Below, piece by piece: positions 1-8,493 of a DNA stretch of 45,271 bases (its first letter is position 1; each line of letters opens with the position of its first letter). A model generated the notes under the pieces. The model saw nothing but the letters and a program-made list of their open reading frames with translations. It made no database searches and was not told the origin of the DNA. The DNA lies in contig DRFF01000139.1 of NCBI GenBank assembly GCA_011050685.1, forward strand, positions 1-45,271, read 5' to 3'. A program made the position numbers and the translations under genes. This DNA is from Aurantimonas coralicida. Lineage in GTDB: Bacteria > Pseudomonadota > Alphaproteobacteria > Rhizobiales > Rhizobiaceae.

Positions 1-2
1 AC

Positions 3-44
3 GTCAGCGTCCGCTTCGACGACGTAGGAAAGCCGCGCCCATGA
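3..44 (+). CDS. 3' end of an upstream gene (partial)
   Basis: An open frame enters the window at base 3 and stops at TGA 42-44, giving a C-terminal tail ending VGKPRP. Its stop overlaps the ATG of hpt in an ATGA arrangement, which is typical of translationally coupled genes and suggests hpt is the second gene of an operon. Only 13 codons are visible, so no function can be assigned and the frame itself is an inference from the overlap. Confidence 0.3.
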   Translation, partial: VSVRFDDVGKPRP

Positions 45-577
45 TCACCGTCCGGGGCAAGCAGATCGCGACCCTGTTCGACCAAGATCGGATCGCGGCG
101 GAAGTCGCGCGTGTCGCCGACGACATCGCAGCGACGCCATCGACGGACCTTCTGGTGATTTCGGTGCTGAAGGGCTCGTTCGTGTTCGCCGCCGATCTGA
201 TCCGCGCGCTGCACCACGCCGGCCTGGCGCCCGAAGTTGAGTTTATCACGCTGTCCAGCTATGGCGCGGGCACCGAGGGCGGCGAGGTGCGGGTGCTGCG
301 CGATATCGAAAGCGCCGTCGAGGGCCGCACCGTCCTTCTCATCGACGACATCCTGGAATCGGGGCGGACGGTCAAATTCGCCCGCGACCTGATGCGTTCG
401 CGCGGCGCCAAGGAGGTCAAGATCGCCGTCCTTCTCGACAAGCGAATGCGGCGCAAGGCCGACATCGAGGCCGATTATGTCGGCTTCGACTGCCCCGACC
501 ATTTCGTCGTCGGCTATGGCATGGATGTCGGGCACGCCTTTCGCGAGCTGCCATTCGTCGGCCGCGTCGTCGAATAA
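41..577 (+). CDS. hpt: hypoxanthine phosphoribosyltransferase
   Basis: A 178-residue purine salvage enzyme that transfers phosphoribose from PRPP to hypoxanthine (and usually guanine) in the cytoplasm. The PRPP-binding loop VLLIDDILESGRT is at residues 98-110, and the LKGSFVFAADL segment near residue 43 matches the second conserved PRPP/pyrophosphate loop of the family. The C-terminal YVGFDCPDHFVVGYGMD segment carries the purine-binding region. Length is normal for bacterial Hpt. The start overlaps the stop of a preceding frame (ATGA). The CpdR-like gene follows after 116 bases in the same direction. Confidence 0.95.
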   Translation: MITVRGKQIATLFDQDRIAAEVARVADDIAATPSTDLLVISVLKGSFVFAADLIRALHHAGLAPEVEFITLSSYGAGTEGGEVRVLRDIESAVEGRTVLLIDDILESGRTVKFARDLMRSRGAKEVKIAVLLDKRMRRKADIEADYVGFDCPDHFVVGYGMDVGHAFRELPFVGRVVE

Positions 578-693
578 TCCACAGGCGCCGAAACCATTCG
601 TCAGCGATTGGTATGTACTGGTCAGCTACACGTCAGTTTCGACGTCTACTGGCATAAGGTGGTTTTGCGTATGGTCAAAGCAGGAGGCTTTGA

Positions 694-1125
694 GTGGCAC
701 GAATTCTGATCGCGGAAGACGATCCGAGTGTTCGCGTGCTGGTGTCGCGAGCCCTCGGGCTCGAGGGCCACGAGGTAACCGTCGCCGAAGATGGCGAACT
801 GGCGCTCGATATCCTGGTCGAATGCGACGGCGATTTCGATTTCGTCCTGTCCGACATCCGCATGCCGGCGATGACCGGAATCGAACTCGCGCACGAGATC
901 GGCGCCTCCTGGCCCGACCTGCCGGTACTGTTGATGACCGGCTACGCCGAGCAGAAGGAAGCCGCGGACGATCTGGCGGCGATTATCGAGGGCGTTGTTG
1001 AAAAGCCGTTCTCGATCGTCGAGATCCGCCGCGAAGTCGGGCGTATCCTGGCGGAACGCGAAACCGCGAAACAATCGGACGAAACCGAGAACGCGGGCAA
1101 CCTGTCGATCCGCCGCTGCGCCTGA
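694..1125 (+). CDS. CpdR-like single-domain response regulator
   Basis: A 143-residue stand-alone receiver domain. Acidic residues E8, D9 and D10, phospho-acceptor D54 in SDIRMP, T82 in MTGY and K104 in EKPF form the complete receiver active site. There is no output domain; after residue about 118 there is only a short polar tail. In Alphaproteobacteria single-domain receivers of this type, exemplified by CpdR, control ClpXP-dependent proteolysis during the cell cycle, and the start MARILIAEDD and the KPF region resemble that group. A GTG start is chosen because AGGAGG lies at 682-687, seven bases upstream. The CpdR assignment is by resemblance; a different small receiver is possible. Confidence 0.75.
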   Translation: MARILIAEDDPSVRVLVSRALGLEGHEVTVAEDGELALDILVECDGDFDFVLSDIRMPAMTGIELAHEIGASWPDLPVLLMTGYAEQKEAADDLAAIIEGVVEKPFSIVEIRREVGRILAERETAKQSDETENAGNLSIRRCA

Positions 1126-1149
1126 CCACAGATCCCGCGCCGACAGGTC

Positions 1150-1608
1150 TCAACCTGGAAACGTCAGCGCGAGAAGGTCGCCGCGCAGAGCCGCATCGTC
1201 CCGACCGCCGAGCAGGCTATCGACATCGTCATGGGTGGCCCGCCAGATCGGCACCGCCTCGACGAGCAGATCGCGGCCAGCCTCGGTCAGCGTGAGGCGG
1301 CGGCTGCGCTTGTCCTTCGTGTCGGGCAGGATCGTCAAAAGCCCCCGCCGCTCGAGCGGTTTCAGATTCGCCGTCAGCGTCGTGCGGTCCATCGCCAGCA
1401 ATGCCGCCACGTCACCGAGGCGCGGCGGTTCGGGTCGGTTGAGCGAAATCAGCAGCGAATATTGACCATTTGTCAGACCCACCGGTTTCAGCGCCTCGTC
1501 GAACCGGCGTCCGATCGCCCGCGCCGCCCGCTGCAGATGCAGACAGAGGCAGCGGTCGCGGACTTCGTGGGTCGTGGCCAGGGGCAAATCGTCTCGCATG
1601 GTTCTCAT
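1150..1608 (-). CDS. MarR-family transcriptional repressor
   Basis: A 152-residue winged-helix regulator. The recognition segment RLGDVAALLAMDRTTLTANLKPLERRGLL and the wing LPDTKDKRSRRLTLTEAGRDLL are classical MarR features; flanking helices would form the dimer interface. It is divergent from the VOC/DUF1428/DUF899 operon with only 70 bases between the starts, and an inverted repeat lies over the operon's -35 box, so it is probably the local repressor, released by an unknown small ligand. An alternative ATG three codons downstream (1597-1599) cannot be excluded. Confidence 0.88.
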   Translation of the reverse strand: MRTMRDDLPLATTHEVRDRCLCLHLQRAARAIGRRFDEALKPVGLTNGQYSLLISLNRPEPPRLGDVAALLAMDRTTLTANLKPLERRGLLTILPDTKDKRSRRLTLTEAGRDLLVEAVPIWRATHDDVDSLLGGRDDAALRGDLLALTFPG

Positions 1609-1613
1609 ATTAG

Positions 1614-1644
1614 GTTGACATCAACGTTTTTGTCCACTTAGTAT
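1614..1644 (+). promoter_or_regulatory. promoter of the VOC operon with overlapping MarR-type operator
   Basis: TTGACA at 1615-1620 is a perfect -35 box; TAGTAT at 1639-1644 is a fair -10 box with an 18-base spacer. GTTGA-CA-TCAAC at 1614-1625 is an inverted repeat with 5-base arms that covers the -35 box. This geometry fits repression by the divergent MarR protein and also autoregulation, because the site is within 10 bases of its start codon. The operator role is inferred. Confidence 0.55.
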
Positions 1645-1678
1645 TCCGGACCACCACAAGAGGGAGCCCGGTTGGTCC

Positions 1679-2083
1679 ATGAACGTCTATATCAATTTGC
1701 CCGTTGCCGACCTTGTCCGATCGCGTCGCTTTTTCAGCGTGCTCGGTTTCGAGTTCAACGATCAGTTCAGCGACGCCACCGCGCTCGCCATGCGGATCAG
1801 CGATACCTGCTTCGCCATGCTGCTGACGCACGAGAAGTTCGCCAGCTTCACGCCCAGGCGGATCGCCGATGCCCGCGAGACCAGCGAAGTCCTGACCGCG
1901 CTGCAGTTGGAAAGCCGCGAGGCGGTCGACCGGCTGACGGACATGGCGCTCGCGAACGGCGGCGGCGTAGTGCGCGATGCCGAGGACCACGGCTTCATGT
2001 ACGGCCGCGCATTCGCCGACCCCGACGGCCATATCTGGGAGCTGTTCTGGATGAATGCAGACGCCATGGGAGGCGACAAATGA
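1679..2083 (+). CDS. VOC-family (glyoxalase-like) protein
   Basis: A 134-residue protein of the vicinal oxygen chelate fold, beginning MNVYINLPVADL and ending FADPDGHIWELFWMN, the typical paired beta-alpha-beta modules of glyoxalase/bleomycin-resistance proteins. The HGFMYGR and PDGHIWELFW segments hold candidate metal ligands (His and Glu). The substrate is unknown. It is the first gene of the MarR-controlled operon; its stop overlaps the next start (ATGA). Confidence 0.85.
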   Translation: MNVYINLPVADLVRSRRFFSVLGFEFNDQFSDATALAMRISDTCFAMLLTHEKFASFTPRRIADARETSEVLTALQLESREAVDRLTDMALANGGGVVRDAEDHGFMYGRAFADPDGHIWELFWMNADAMGGDK

Positions 2084-2550
2084 GCGACAAGCCGAAGGTG
2101 CGCACCTGCCTGTTGTTCGACGGCCGGGGCGAAGACGCGGCGAAGTTCTATGTCTCGCTGCTGCCCGACAGCCGGATCGAGGACATCGTGCGCCCCGGCC
2201 CGGACGGCCCGGCGCTGGTGGCGGAATTCACCCTCGCCGGCGCGCCTTACATGACGCTGAATGCCGGACCGCAATTCCAGCATACGCCGGCGGCGTCGAT
2301 TTCGGTTCTGACCAAAGACCAGGCCGAAACGGATCGGCTCTGGGATGCGCTGCTTGAGGGCGGCGGCAGCGCGGGGCACTGCGCCTGGCTCACCGACAAA
2401 TTCGGCGTCTCCTGGCAGATCGTGCCCGAAGCGGTTCCGCGGCTGCTCGGCGCAGACGACAAGGCCGCCGCCATGCGGGCGCGTGATACCATGATGACGA
2501 TGGGAAAGATCGATATCGCCGCGCTGGAAGCGGCATTTCAAAACACGTGA
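2080..2550 (+). CDS. PhnB-like VOC protein
   Basis: A 156-residue protein of the VOC subfamily often named PhnB-like or 3-demethylubiquinone-9 3-methyltransferase domain; despite that name, members are not shown to be methyltransferases. The N-terminal FDGRGEDAAKFYVSLLPDSRI and the central GGGSAGHCAWLTDKFGVSWQIVP motifs are characteristic. The open frame extends far upstream, but the ATG at 2080 overlapping the previous stop is the natural start. It is the second gene of the operon and probably acts on the same class of substrate as its neighbours. Confidence 0.85.
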   Translation: MSDKPKVRTCLLFDGRGEDAAKFYVSLLPDSRIEDIVRPGPDGPALVAEFTLAGAPYMTLNAGPQFQHTPAASISVLTKDQAETDRLWDALLEGGGSAGHCAWLTDKFGVSWQIVPEAVPRLLGADDKAAAMRARDTMMTMGKIDIAALEAAFQNT

Positions 2551-2563
2551 AGGAGGAAGAAAG

Positions 2564-3046
2564 ATGAGCAACAACCCCAAATCCGCCGCCGAGCTCGCCG
2601 CGTTGTCCGGCATGCACGCGGTCAGCCCGCACCTCGTCTGCCGGGGTGCTGCCGACGCCATCGCCTTCTACGAGAGGGCGTTCGGCGCGACGAAGCTGAT
2701 GGTCCTGCCCGGACCGGACGGCAAGATCATGCACGGCTGCGTCTCGATCAACGGTTCGTCGGTCATGCTCGTCGATGAAAACCCCGAATACGGGCTGAAA
2801 TCGCCCAAGCTGCTCGGGGGAAGCCCGGTGACCATGCACCTGATCGTCGACGACGTGGACGCCGTCACCGACAAGGCCATCGCCGCGGGCGCGACCGTGG
2901 TGATGCCCGTCGCCGACATGTTCTGGGGCGACCGCTACGGCAAGATCGAGGACCCGTTCGGGCACCAGTGGTCCATCGCCACGCCCACGCGCGAGCCGAT
3001 GACCGAAGCGGAGTTGCAGGACGCCGCCAAAAGCGCCTTCGCCTGA
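2564..3046 (+). CDS. VOC-family protein
   Basis: A 160-residue third VOC protein of the operon. The fold is shown by AVSPHLVCRGAADAIAFYERAF at the start, a central LIVDDVDAVTDKAIAAGA module and the closing YGKIEDPFGHQWSIATP, typical of PhnB/YaeR-like glyoxalase superfamily members. The start has a strong ribosome site (AAGGAGGAAG, 2550-2559). Three dissimilar VOC proteins under one MarR regulator suggest a detoxification or antibiotic-modification operon, but no substrate can be read from the sequence. Confidence 0.85.
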   Translation: MSNNPKSAAELAALSGMHAVSPHLVCRGAADAIAFYERAFGATKLMVLPGPDGKIMHGCVSINGSSVMLVDENPEYGLKSPKLLGGSPVTMHLIVDDVDAVTDKAIAAGATVVMPVADMFWGDRYGKIEDPFGHQWSIATPTREPMTEAELQDAAKSAFA

Positions 3047-3071
3047 ACCACACCAAACCGGGAGAAAACCA

Positions 3072-3419
3072 ATGGCCTATATCGACGGAATGATCGCCGC
3101 GGTCCCGACCGCCAACAAGGACGCCTTTCGCGAGCACGCCGTGAAGGCGGGGGCGATCTTCAAGGAGCACGGGGCGCTGTCGCTGACCGATTGCTGGGGC
3201 GACGACGTGCCGGAGGGCAAGCTGAACTCCATGCACACGGCGGTCATGCGCAAACCGGATGAGACAGTGGTGTTTTCCTGGATCGTCTGGCCATCGAAGG
3301 CGGTGCGCGACGCGGGGATGCAAAAGGTGATGGGCGATCCGCGCATGCAGGCGGAGACCATGCCCTTCGACGGCAAGCGCATGATCTTTGGCGGGTTCGA
3401 GGTGATCGTCGAGGGCTGA
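3072..3419 (+). CDS. DUF1428 family protein
   Basis: A 115-residue protein matching the DUF1428 family (E. coli YbaA-like) in length and in the pattern YIDGMIAAVPTANKD at the start, LTDCWGDDVPEGK in the middle and KRMIFGGFEVIVE at the end. The fold is a ferredoxin-like alpha/beta dimer in known members; the biochemical role is unknown. DUF1428 genes are often found next to VOC genes, as here. A GGGAGAAAA ribosome site (3060-3068) precedes the ATG. Confidence 0.88.
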   Translation: MAYIDGMIAAVPTANKDAFREHAVKAGAIFKEHGALSLTDCWGDDVPEGKLNSMHTAVMRKPDETVVFSWIVWPSKAVRDAGMQKVMGDPRMQAETMPFDGKRMIFGGFEVIVEG

Positions 3420-3512
3420 GAAAAGCGATGTGCCGGAAGGCGGCTCGGCTCATCGAGCTCCTGGGAGAGCAACAGGCAAGCCGGCTACCATCGATTGGAA
3501 GGAGGAGGATTT

Positions 3513-4253
3513 ATGCCCCGCAACGCCACAGCTTATCCGAACATTGTCGCGCGCGCCGAATGGCTCGCGGAACGGCGGAAACTTCTCACCGAAGAAAAGA
3601 CGCTCACGCGCGCAAGGGATGCTCTCAATGCGGCGCGGCGGCGACTTCCCATGGTGCGCGTGGAAAAGGACTACGAATTCACCGGACCTGAGGGGACGCT
3701 CAGTCTTCTCGATATGTTCAGCGGCCGGAGCCAACTGATTGTCGGCCACTTCATGTTCGACCCGGAGTGGGAGAACGGATGCCCGAGCTGCACGCATATG
3801 GCCGACGAGATATCGTCCGGACAAGTCGGCCACCTGCGAGATGGAAATACCGAATTTGCCTATGTCTCGCGCGCGCCATTGCCAAAGATCGAAGCCTACA
3901 AGGCCCGGCGAGGCTGGACTTTCCCTTGGAATTCGTCGTTCGGCGGTGACTTCAATTACGATTTTCACGTTACGCTTGATCGCTCGGTTGCCCCTCCGGA
4001 ATACAACTACAAGAGCGAGGAGGAATTAGCCGCGGCGGGAATGGAGCTTAAGGACGGCCAGTCAGTCGAGCTTCCGGGATTCAGCATGTTCCTGCGTATC
4101 GAAAAAGAGATATTCCACACCTATTCGACCTATGCCCGGGGCGGAGAAATGATCGGCGGGTCGCACTATATGCTCGACCTCACCGCTTGGGGCCGCCAGC
4201 AAGACTTTGAAGATTCCCCTGACGGGTGGCCACAGCAGCCGACCTACGGTTGA
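3513..4253 (+). CDS. DUF899 family thioredoxin-like protein
   Basis: A 246-residue protein of the DUF899 family, related to the thioredoxin fold. Conserved segments are EWLAERRKLLTEEKTLTRARD near the N-terminus, the motif HFMFDPEWENGCPSCTHMAD with a CPSC pair, FAYVSRAPLPKIEAYK, and GWTFPWNSSFGGDFNYDF. The CPSC pair could be redox active. The ATG at 3513 is chosen over an upstream in-frame ATG because GGAAGGAGGAGG at 3497-3508 sits at ideal spacing. It closes the MarR-controlled operon after a 93-base gap. Confidence 0.88.
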   Translation: MPRNATAYPNIVARAEWLAERRKLLTEEKTLTRARDALNAARRRLPMVRVEKDYEFTGPEGTLSLLDMFSGRSQLIVGHFMFDPEWENGCPSCTHMADEISSGQVGHLRDGNTEFAYVSRAPLPKIEAYKARRGWTFPWNSSFGGDFNYDFHVTLDRSVAPPEYNYKSEEELAAAGMELKDGQSVELPGFSMFLRIEKEIFHTYSTYARGGEMIGGSHYMLDLTAWGRQQDFEDSPDGWPQQPTYG

Positions 4254-4279
4254 GCGATATATCGCTGTCGCGCATGACA

Positions 4280-4317
4280 GCCTTTGCATCGGATGCAAGG
4301 CCCAAGCCCGCTGGGCC
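4280..4317. terminator. paired hairpins between convergent genes
   Basis: Two adjacent inverted repeats lie between the convergent DUF899 and TIGR02302 genes: GCCTTTGCAT/ATGCAAGGC (4280-4301, one bulged T) and GGCCCA/TGGGCC (4299-4317). They could form alternative hairpins ending transcription from either side, but no T-run follows, so intrinsic termination is uncertain. Confidence 0.3.
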
Positions 4318-4367
4318 AAAGCAAGCCATCGCGAAACCCGTATTCGGCCCAGGCCCTTGGCGTCTCG

Positions 4368-6983
4368 TCAGGGCGTCTTCAGCAGCCGCTCCAGATAGTC
4401 GCGTTCGAGCTGCGGTGACAGCGCGTCGCCGAGGCGGTTGCGGATGGCGTCGAGAATACGCCGGGCGCGCTGGGTATCGATCTCGTCCGGCACACCGACA
4501 TCCTGGCCGAAATCCGGTCCCTCGGTCTGGCGCTGTCGGCCGAGCGGATCGCGGCCCGAGCGCTGCTGCTGGCCGCCGAAGCCCTGGCCCATCTGCCCTT
4601 GCGCGCCCTGGCTGCCCTGCCCCTGCATGGCTTCCTGCATCTGCCGCATCATGTCCTGCCCGCCGCGACGCAGCGCCTCCATGGCGCGGCCCTGCTCGCC
4701 GACGGCCTCGCCGTCATTGCCCTGGCCAAGCGCGCCTTCGGCCTTGCCCATCGCCTCGCCGGCCTCGCCGAAGCCGTCGGAAGGCTCCATGCCCATGCCT
4801 TCCAGCTGCTGCTGCAAGGCCTCCAGCTCCTGCTGGAGCTGGCCCTGCTGCTCCTGCAACTGCTTCATCATCTCCTGGAGCTGTTCGGCGGTCATCGGCT
4901 CGCCCTGCTGACCGTCCTGCGGCTGGCCCTGTTGAGGCTCACCGGGTTGGCCTTGCTGGCGATCCTGCTGCTGGCGCTCGAACTGCCGGCGGCCGAGATC
5001 GAAGGTCTGGTCCTTCAGCTGCTGCTGACGCTGCAGCATCTCGCCGAGCTTGTTCATCTGCTGCTGCATGGCGCTTTGCTGGCCCTGCTGCTGCTGGCCG
5101 GGCCGCATCGCCTGGAGGTTGTCCATCATCTGCTGGAGTTCGGAGAGGAGCTGCTGCGCGGCATCCTTGGAGCCCGATTTCGCCAGATCCTCGATCCGGT
5201 CCATCATCCGCTCCAAGTCCTGCGGACGCAGCTCCTGCATGTCGCCCATCTGCAGCTGATCCTGGCTCATCGGCGGCTGGTTGCGCATCGCTTCCGCCAG
5301 GGCCTGCATGTATTCACGCATCGCCTCGCGCAGTTCCTGCATTAGCCGGTCGATCTCGGCATCCGACGCGCCCTCCTCCAGCGCCTCGGCAAGCTGTTCG
5401 CGCGCGTCGCGCAGGCGCCGCTCTGCCAGCGACAGATTGCCATCCTCGATACCGAGGGCGATCTCCCACAGGAAGTCGACCGACGACAGCAATGCCTCGT
5501 CGCTGTAGGCGGTGGCGATGCGGGTGCGCGCGGCACGGAGCGCCAGATAGTCGGCCGGGTTCTCGATGAACTCCTCGCCGCGCAGGGTGACCGCGTCGAG
5601 CATCTCGACGACGCGCGGCACCGTGTTCGCATCGAGCGCCAGCATTCGCCGCTGCTCGACGACAGCGCGGGCGAGCGGATTGCTGAACCGCCGCTCGGGC
5701 AATGTCAGCGGCATCGTTTCGGAACGGCCGGACTGGCCGGCGTCGTCGGTGGCAACCAGCGTCATCGCCACTTTTGCCCCGGCATAGGGGCTTTCGGTGA
5801 GGTCGGCGCTGGTGCGCCCCTCGGCCGCGCCCTTGGTGCGGCGGGGCAGAGCAAGGTTGATCTCGGGCGCGGCGACCAGCGGCCGGGCATTCGCGGCGAC
5901 GACATCGTCGGCGACGACGATCTCCGCGCGGCCCTTGCGCACGCCGTAATCGTCGGTGACCGTGTAGGCGAGTTGCAGCGCGCCGTTGCGCGCTTCGCTC
6001 GGCTCCTCCTTGAAGGCGATCTTAGGGTCGGCATCGGGCGTCACCGCGAAATTCCAGCGGCCAAGGGTCGAAAAGGCGGTGGCAAGCGCTGCCTCGCCGC
6101 TTTCTTCCAGCGCAAAAGCGTATTCGCGCGGACCGGCCGCGACCCTCGCCGGCTTCGGCGCCTCGCCATCCTCCGCCAACTCGGCCATTTCGTCGGCGCC
6201 GACCGGCGCGACGGTAACCGCGTCGGCCGTCTCGTTGGTCGGCGTGAAGACGAGGTCGGCGGCGGCGCCGTCGGACAATCGAACGGACAGGACACTGCCC
6301 TCGGGAACCCCGATCGACTCCTCGCCCGCGCCGCCAGCATCGGTCAGGAAGATCGGCGCCCGGCCGGTATAGCTCGGCGGTGTCACCCAGGCGTCGACGC
6401 GGGCGACGGCCACGACTTGCGCGTCCGCCGGGGCGAATGCGTCGAGAACCCGACCGCCGCCGGGGCCGAAGGAAAAGGCAAAGGCGGTGACCAGGAGCAG
6501 CGCGACAAGCGCCCTGAGGCCAAACGGGTCCAGCCTCTCGGTCCGGGTGTTGGGGGAACCGCCGCTGAGATCGCGCAACCGCTCGGCCATGCGCCGCTGA
6601 TGCTCGTGCCAAAGGGCTTTGGCGAAGGGATCGTCCGAGACGACGTGGTCGCCCTGCACCCGCAGCGGCTGATGGGCCAGGCGGCTGACGCTCTCGATCC
6701 GGGCGTCGATGTCGCTAGCCGTCGGCAGCCGCACCCCCCGATTGAACCAGAGCGCGGCGACGGCAAGGCCGGCCAGGACCGCCAGAACGGCGACGCGGCC
6801 ATAGAACGGCATCGCGGCGAACAGGCCGAACCAGGAAAGAATCAGGAAGACGCCGGCGAGACTGGCGAAGGCCAGGACGAGCGGCCACGCCCGCTCGACG
6901 AGGAGCGCCGTGGCGGCGAATTTTCGCGTCAACGCGATCCGTCCGGCCTTGGTCCAGTCGTTGTGCCGGTCGGTCTCGGCCAT
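4368..6983 (-). CDS. TIGR02302 / DUF4175 large membrane protein
   Basis: An 871-residue alphaproteobacterial protein of the TIGR02302 family. Two hydrophobic segments lie at about residues 30-80 and a third at about 155-175, after which a long periplasmic-type domain follows. From about residue 560 to 810 it is extremely rich in Gln, Met and Glu with repeated QQ and EQLQ blocks, likely a long coiled coil. The start follows the conserved MAETDRHNDWTK form. Function is not known; the conserved position after lysA in Rhizobiales argues for a housekeeping envelope role, which is inference. Confidence 0.9.
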   Translation of the reverse strand: MAETDRHNDWTKAGRIALTRKFAATALLVERAWPLVLAFASLAGVFLILSWFGLFAAMPFYGRVAVLAVLAGLAVAALWFNRGVRLPTASDIDARIESVSRLAHQPLRVQGDHVVSDDPFAKALWHEHQRRMAERLRDLSGGSPNTRTERLDPFGLRALVALLLVTAFAFSFGPGGGRVLDAFAPADAQVVAVARVDAWVTPPSYTGRAPIFLTDAGGAGEESIGVPEGSVLSVRLSDGAAADLVFTPTNETADAVTVAPVGADEMAELAEDGEAPKPARVAAGPREYAFALEESGEAALATAFSTLGRWNFAVTPDADPKIAFKEEPSEARNGALQLAYTVTDDYGVRKGRAEIVVADDVVAANARPLVAAPEINLALPRRTKGAAEGRTSADLTESPYAGAKVAMTLVATDDAGQSGRSETMPLTLPERRFSNPLARAVVEQRRMLALDANTVPRVVEMLDAVTLRGEEFIENPADYLALRAARTRIATAYSDEALLSSVDFLWEIALGIEDGNLSLAERRLRDAREQLAEALEEGASDAEIDRLMQELREAMREYMQALAEAMRNQPPMSQDQLQMGDMQELRPQDLERMMDRIEDLAKSGSKDAAQQLLSELQQMMDNLQAMRPGQQQQGQQSAMQQQMNKLGEMLQRQQQLKDQTFDLGRRQFERQQQDRQQGQPGEPQQGQPQDGQQGEPMTAEQLQEMMKQLQEQQGQLQQELEALQQQLEGMGMEPSDGFGEAGEAMGKAEGALGQGNDGEAVGEQGRAMEALRRGGQDMMRQMQEAMQGQGSQGAQGQMGQGFGGQQQRSGRDPLGRQRQTEGPDFGQDVGVPDEIDTQRARRILDAIRNRLGDALSPQLERDYLERLLKTP

Positions 6984-7092
6984 GGGCCCGCTCTCGTTCC
7001 TTTTACGTGCGGAGAACCTTACCGGATTTTACGGCGAAGGCGAGGCGGTGACGCAGGTGTGAAGCGCATGTTGGCCGCAGTCAGGCGCGCCC

Positions 7093-8355
7093 CTACAGCC
7101 ACGGCGGCAGCCGGTCGAGATCGATCAACTCCTCGATGGTCTGGCGCGGGCGGACGACATGGAAGGTGTCGTCCCGGACCATGACTTCCGCGATCAGGGG
7201 GCGGGAATTGTAGGTGCCCGACTGCACGGCGCCATAGGCCCCGGCGGAGGAGACATAGACGAGATCGCCCGCTTCGACGCTCGGCAGGTCGCGGTCCTTG
7301 GCGAGGAAATCGCCGCTCTCGCAGACCGGTCCGACGACGTCGGCGATGATCCGTCGCGCGTCCGGATCGTCAACCACCGGATGGATGTCGTGCCAGGCGT
7401 CATAAAGCGTCGGGCGAATCAAATCGTTCATCGCCGCGTCGACGATGACGAAAGTCTTGCCCTCCGCCTTCTTCACATAGAGGACTTTGGTCACCAGGAT
7501 GCCGGCATTGGCGGCGATCAGCCGGCCGGGCTCGAACACCACCTGGCAGTCGAGGTCGCGCACATGCCGCTTGACGATCTCGGCATAGGCCGGCGGCTCC
7601 GGCGGCGGCGCATTGTCGCGGCGATAGGGCACGCCGAGCCCGCCGCCAAGGTCGATGTGGTCGATCGTGTGGCCCTTGGCGCGCAGCTTGCGCACCAGAT
7701 CGGCGAGACGGTCGAACGCCTCGTCGAAGGGCTCCAGTTCGACGATCTGGCTACCGATATGCATGTCGATGCCGGAGACGTGAATGCCGGGCAGCGAACG
7801 GGCACGATCGTAGACCGCCTCGGCGCGCTCGAAGGAGATGCCGAACTTGTCGGACTTCTTGCCGGTGGAGATCTTGGCGTGGGTGCGCGCGTCGACATCC
7901 GGATTGATGCGGAAGGACACATTCGCGCGGATACCGGCCTGCGTGGCGCGGGCCGAGATCGCGTCCAGCTCGGGCTCGGATTCCACGTTGAAGCAGAAGA
8001 TCCGCGAGGCGAGAGCCAGATCGATCTCCTCGATGGTCTTGCCGACCCCGGAGAACATGATCTTCTCCGGCGGAATCCCGGCCTTGAGCGCGCGCAGCAA
8101 TTCGCCGCCCGAAACGACGTCCGCCCCCGCCCCGAGCCGGGCCAGCGTCGCCAGCACCGCCTGGTTGGAGTTCGCCTTCATGGCATAGCAGACCAGCGCG
8201 TCGATATCGGCGAAGGCGCGGGCGAAGACCTCGTAGTGCCGGGTCAGTGTCGCGGTCGAATAGCAGTAGAACGGCGTGCCGATGTCGCGCGCGATCGCCG
8301 CCACACTGACGCCCTCGGCGTGGAGGGCGCCGTCCCGGATTTCGAAATGATTCAT
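7093..8355 (-). CDS. lysA: diaminopimelate decarboxylase
   Basis: A 420-residue PLP enzyme that decarboxylates meso-diaminopimelate to L-lysine, the last step of lysine synthesis. The PLP lysine is K60 in VCYAMKANSNQ; HIGSQI, the glycine loop DLGGGLGVPY, EPGR and the active-site CESGD motif contributed across the dimer are all present. Length and order match type III fold decarboxylases. It lies between an LptM-like lipoprotein gene and the TIGR02302 gene in the usual Rhizobiales order argH-lipoprotein-lysA. Two palindromic repeats separate it from the lipoprotein gene. Confidence 0.96.
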   Translation of the reverse strand: MNHFEIRDGALHAEGVSVAAIARDIGTPFYCYSTATLTRHYEVFARAFADIDALVCYAMKANSNQAVLATLARLGAGADVVSGGELLRALKAGIPPEKIMFSGVGKTIEEIDLALASRIFCFNVESEPELDAISARATQAGIRANVSFRINPDVDARTHAKISTGKKSDKFGISFERAEAVYDRARSLPGIHVSGIDMHIGSQIVELEPFDEAFDRLADLVRKLRAKGHTIDHIDLGGGLGVPYRRDNAPPPEPPAYAEIVKRHVRDLDCQVVFEPGRLIAANAGILVTKVLYVKKAEGKTFVIVDAAMNDLIRPTLYDAWHDIHPVVDDPDARRIIADVVGPVCESGDFLAKDRDLPSVEAGDLVYVSSAGAYGAVQSGTYNSRPLIAEVMVRDDTFHVVRPRQTIEELIDLDRLPPWL

Positions 8356-8403
8356 GGCAAGGCTTGCGGTGGTCGAAGCGGAATAACCGGCTCGGTTTCG
8401 GAC

Positions 8404-8480
8404 CTAGTGGTCCGATTTCGACATTTGCATCCCGCTGGGAGCACCCTGGCAAGCAAATGTCGAAATCAAAGGGCCACTAG
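8404..8480. repeat. palindromic repeat element, copy A
   Basis: A 77-base imperfect inverted repeat bounded by CTAGTGG (8404-8410) and CCACTAG (8474-8480). Inner arms GATTTCGACATTTGC and GCAAATGTCGAAATC pair almost completely around a 20-odd-base loop. It has the form of a small dispersed palindromic (REP/MITE-like) element and lies directly upstream of lysA, so it could also fold in the lipoprotein-lysA transcript. Confidence 0.7.
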
Positions 8481-8493
8481 CAACTTTATGACT

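Noticed and set aside
4226-5569. Long rightward open frame antisense to the TIGR02302 gene
   Set aside because: Arg/Pro/Ala-rich translation with no domain pattern; it arises from GC-rich codon bias of the real gene on the other strand.
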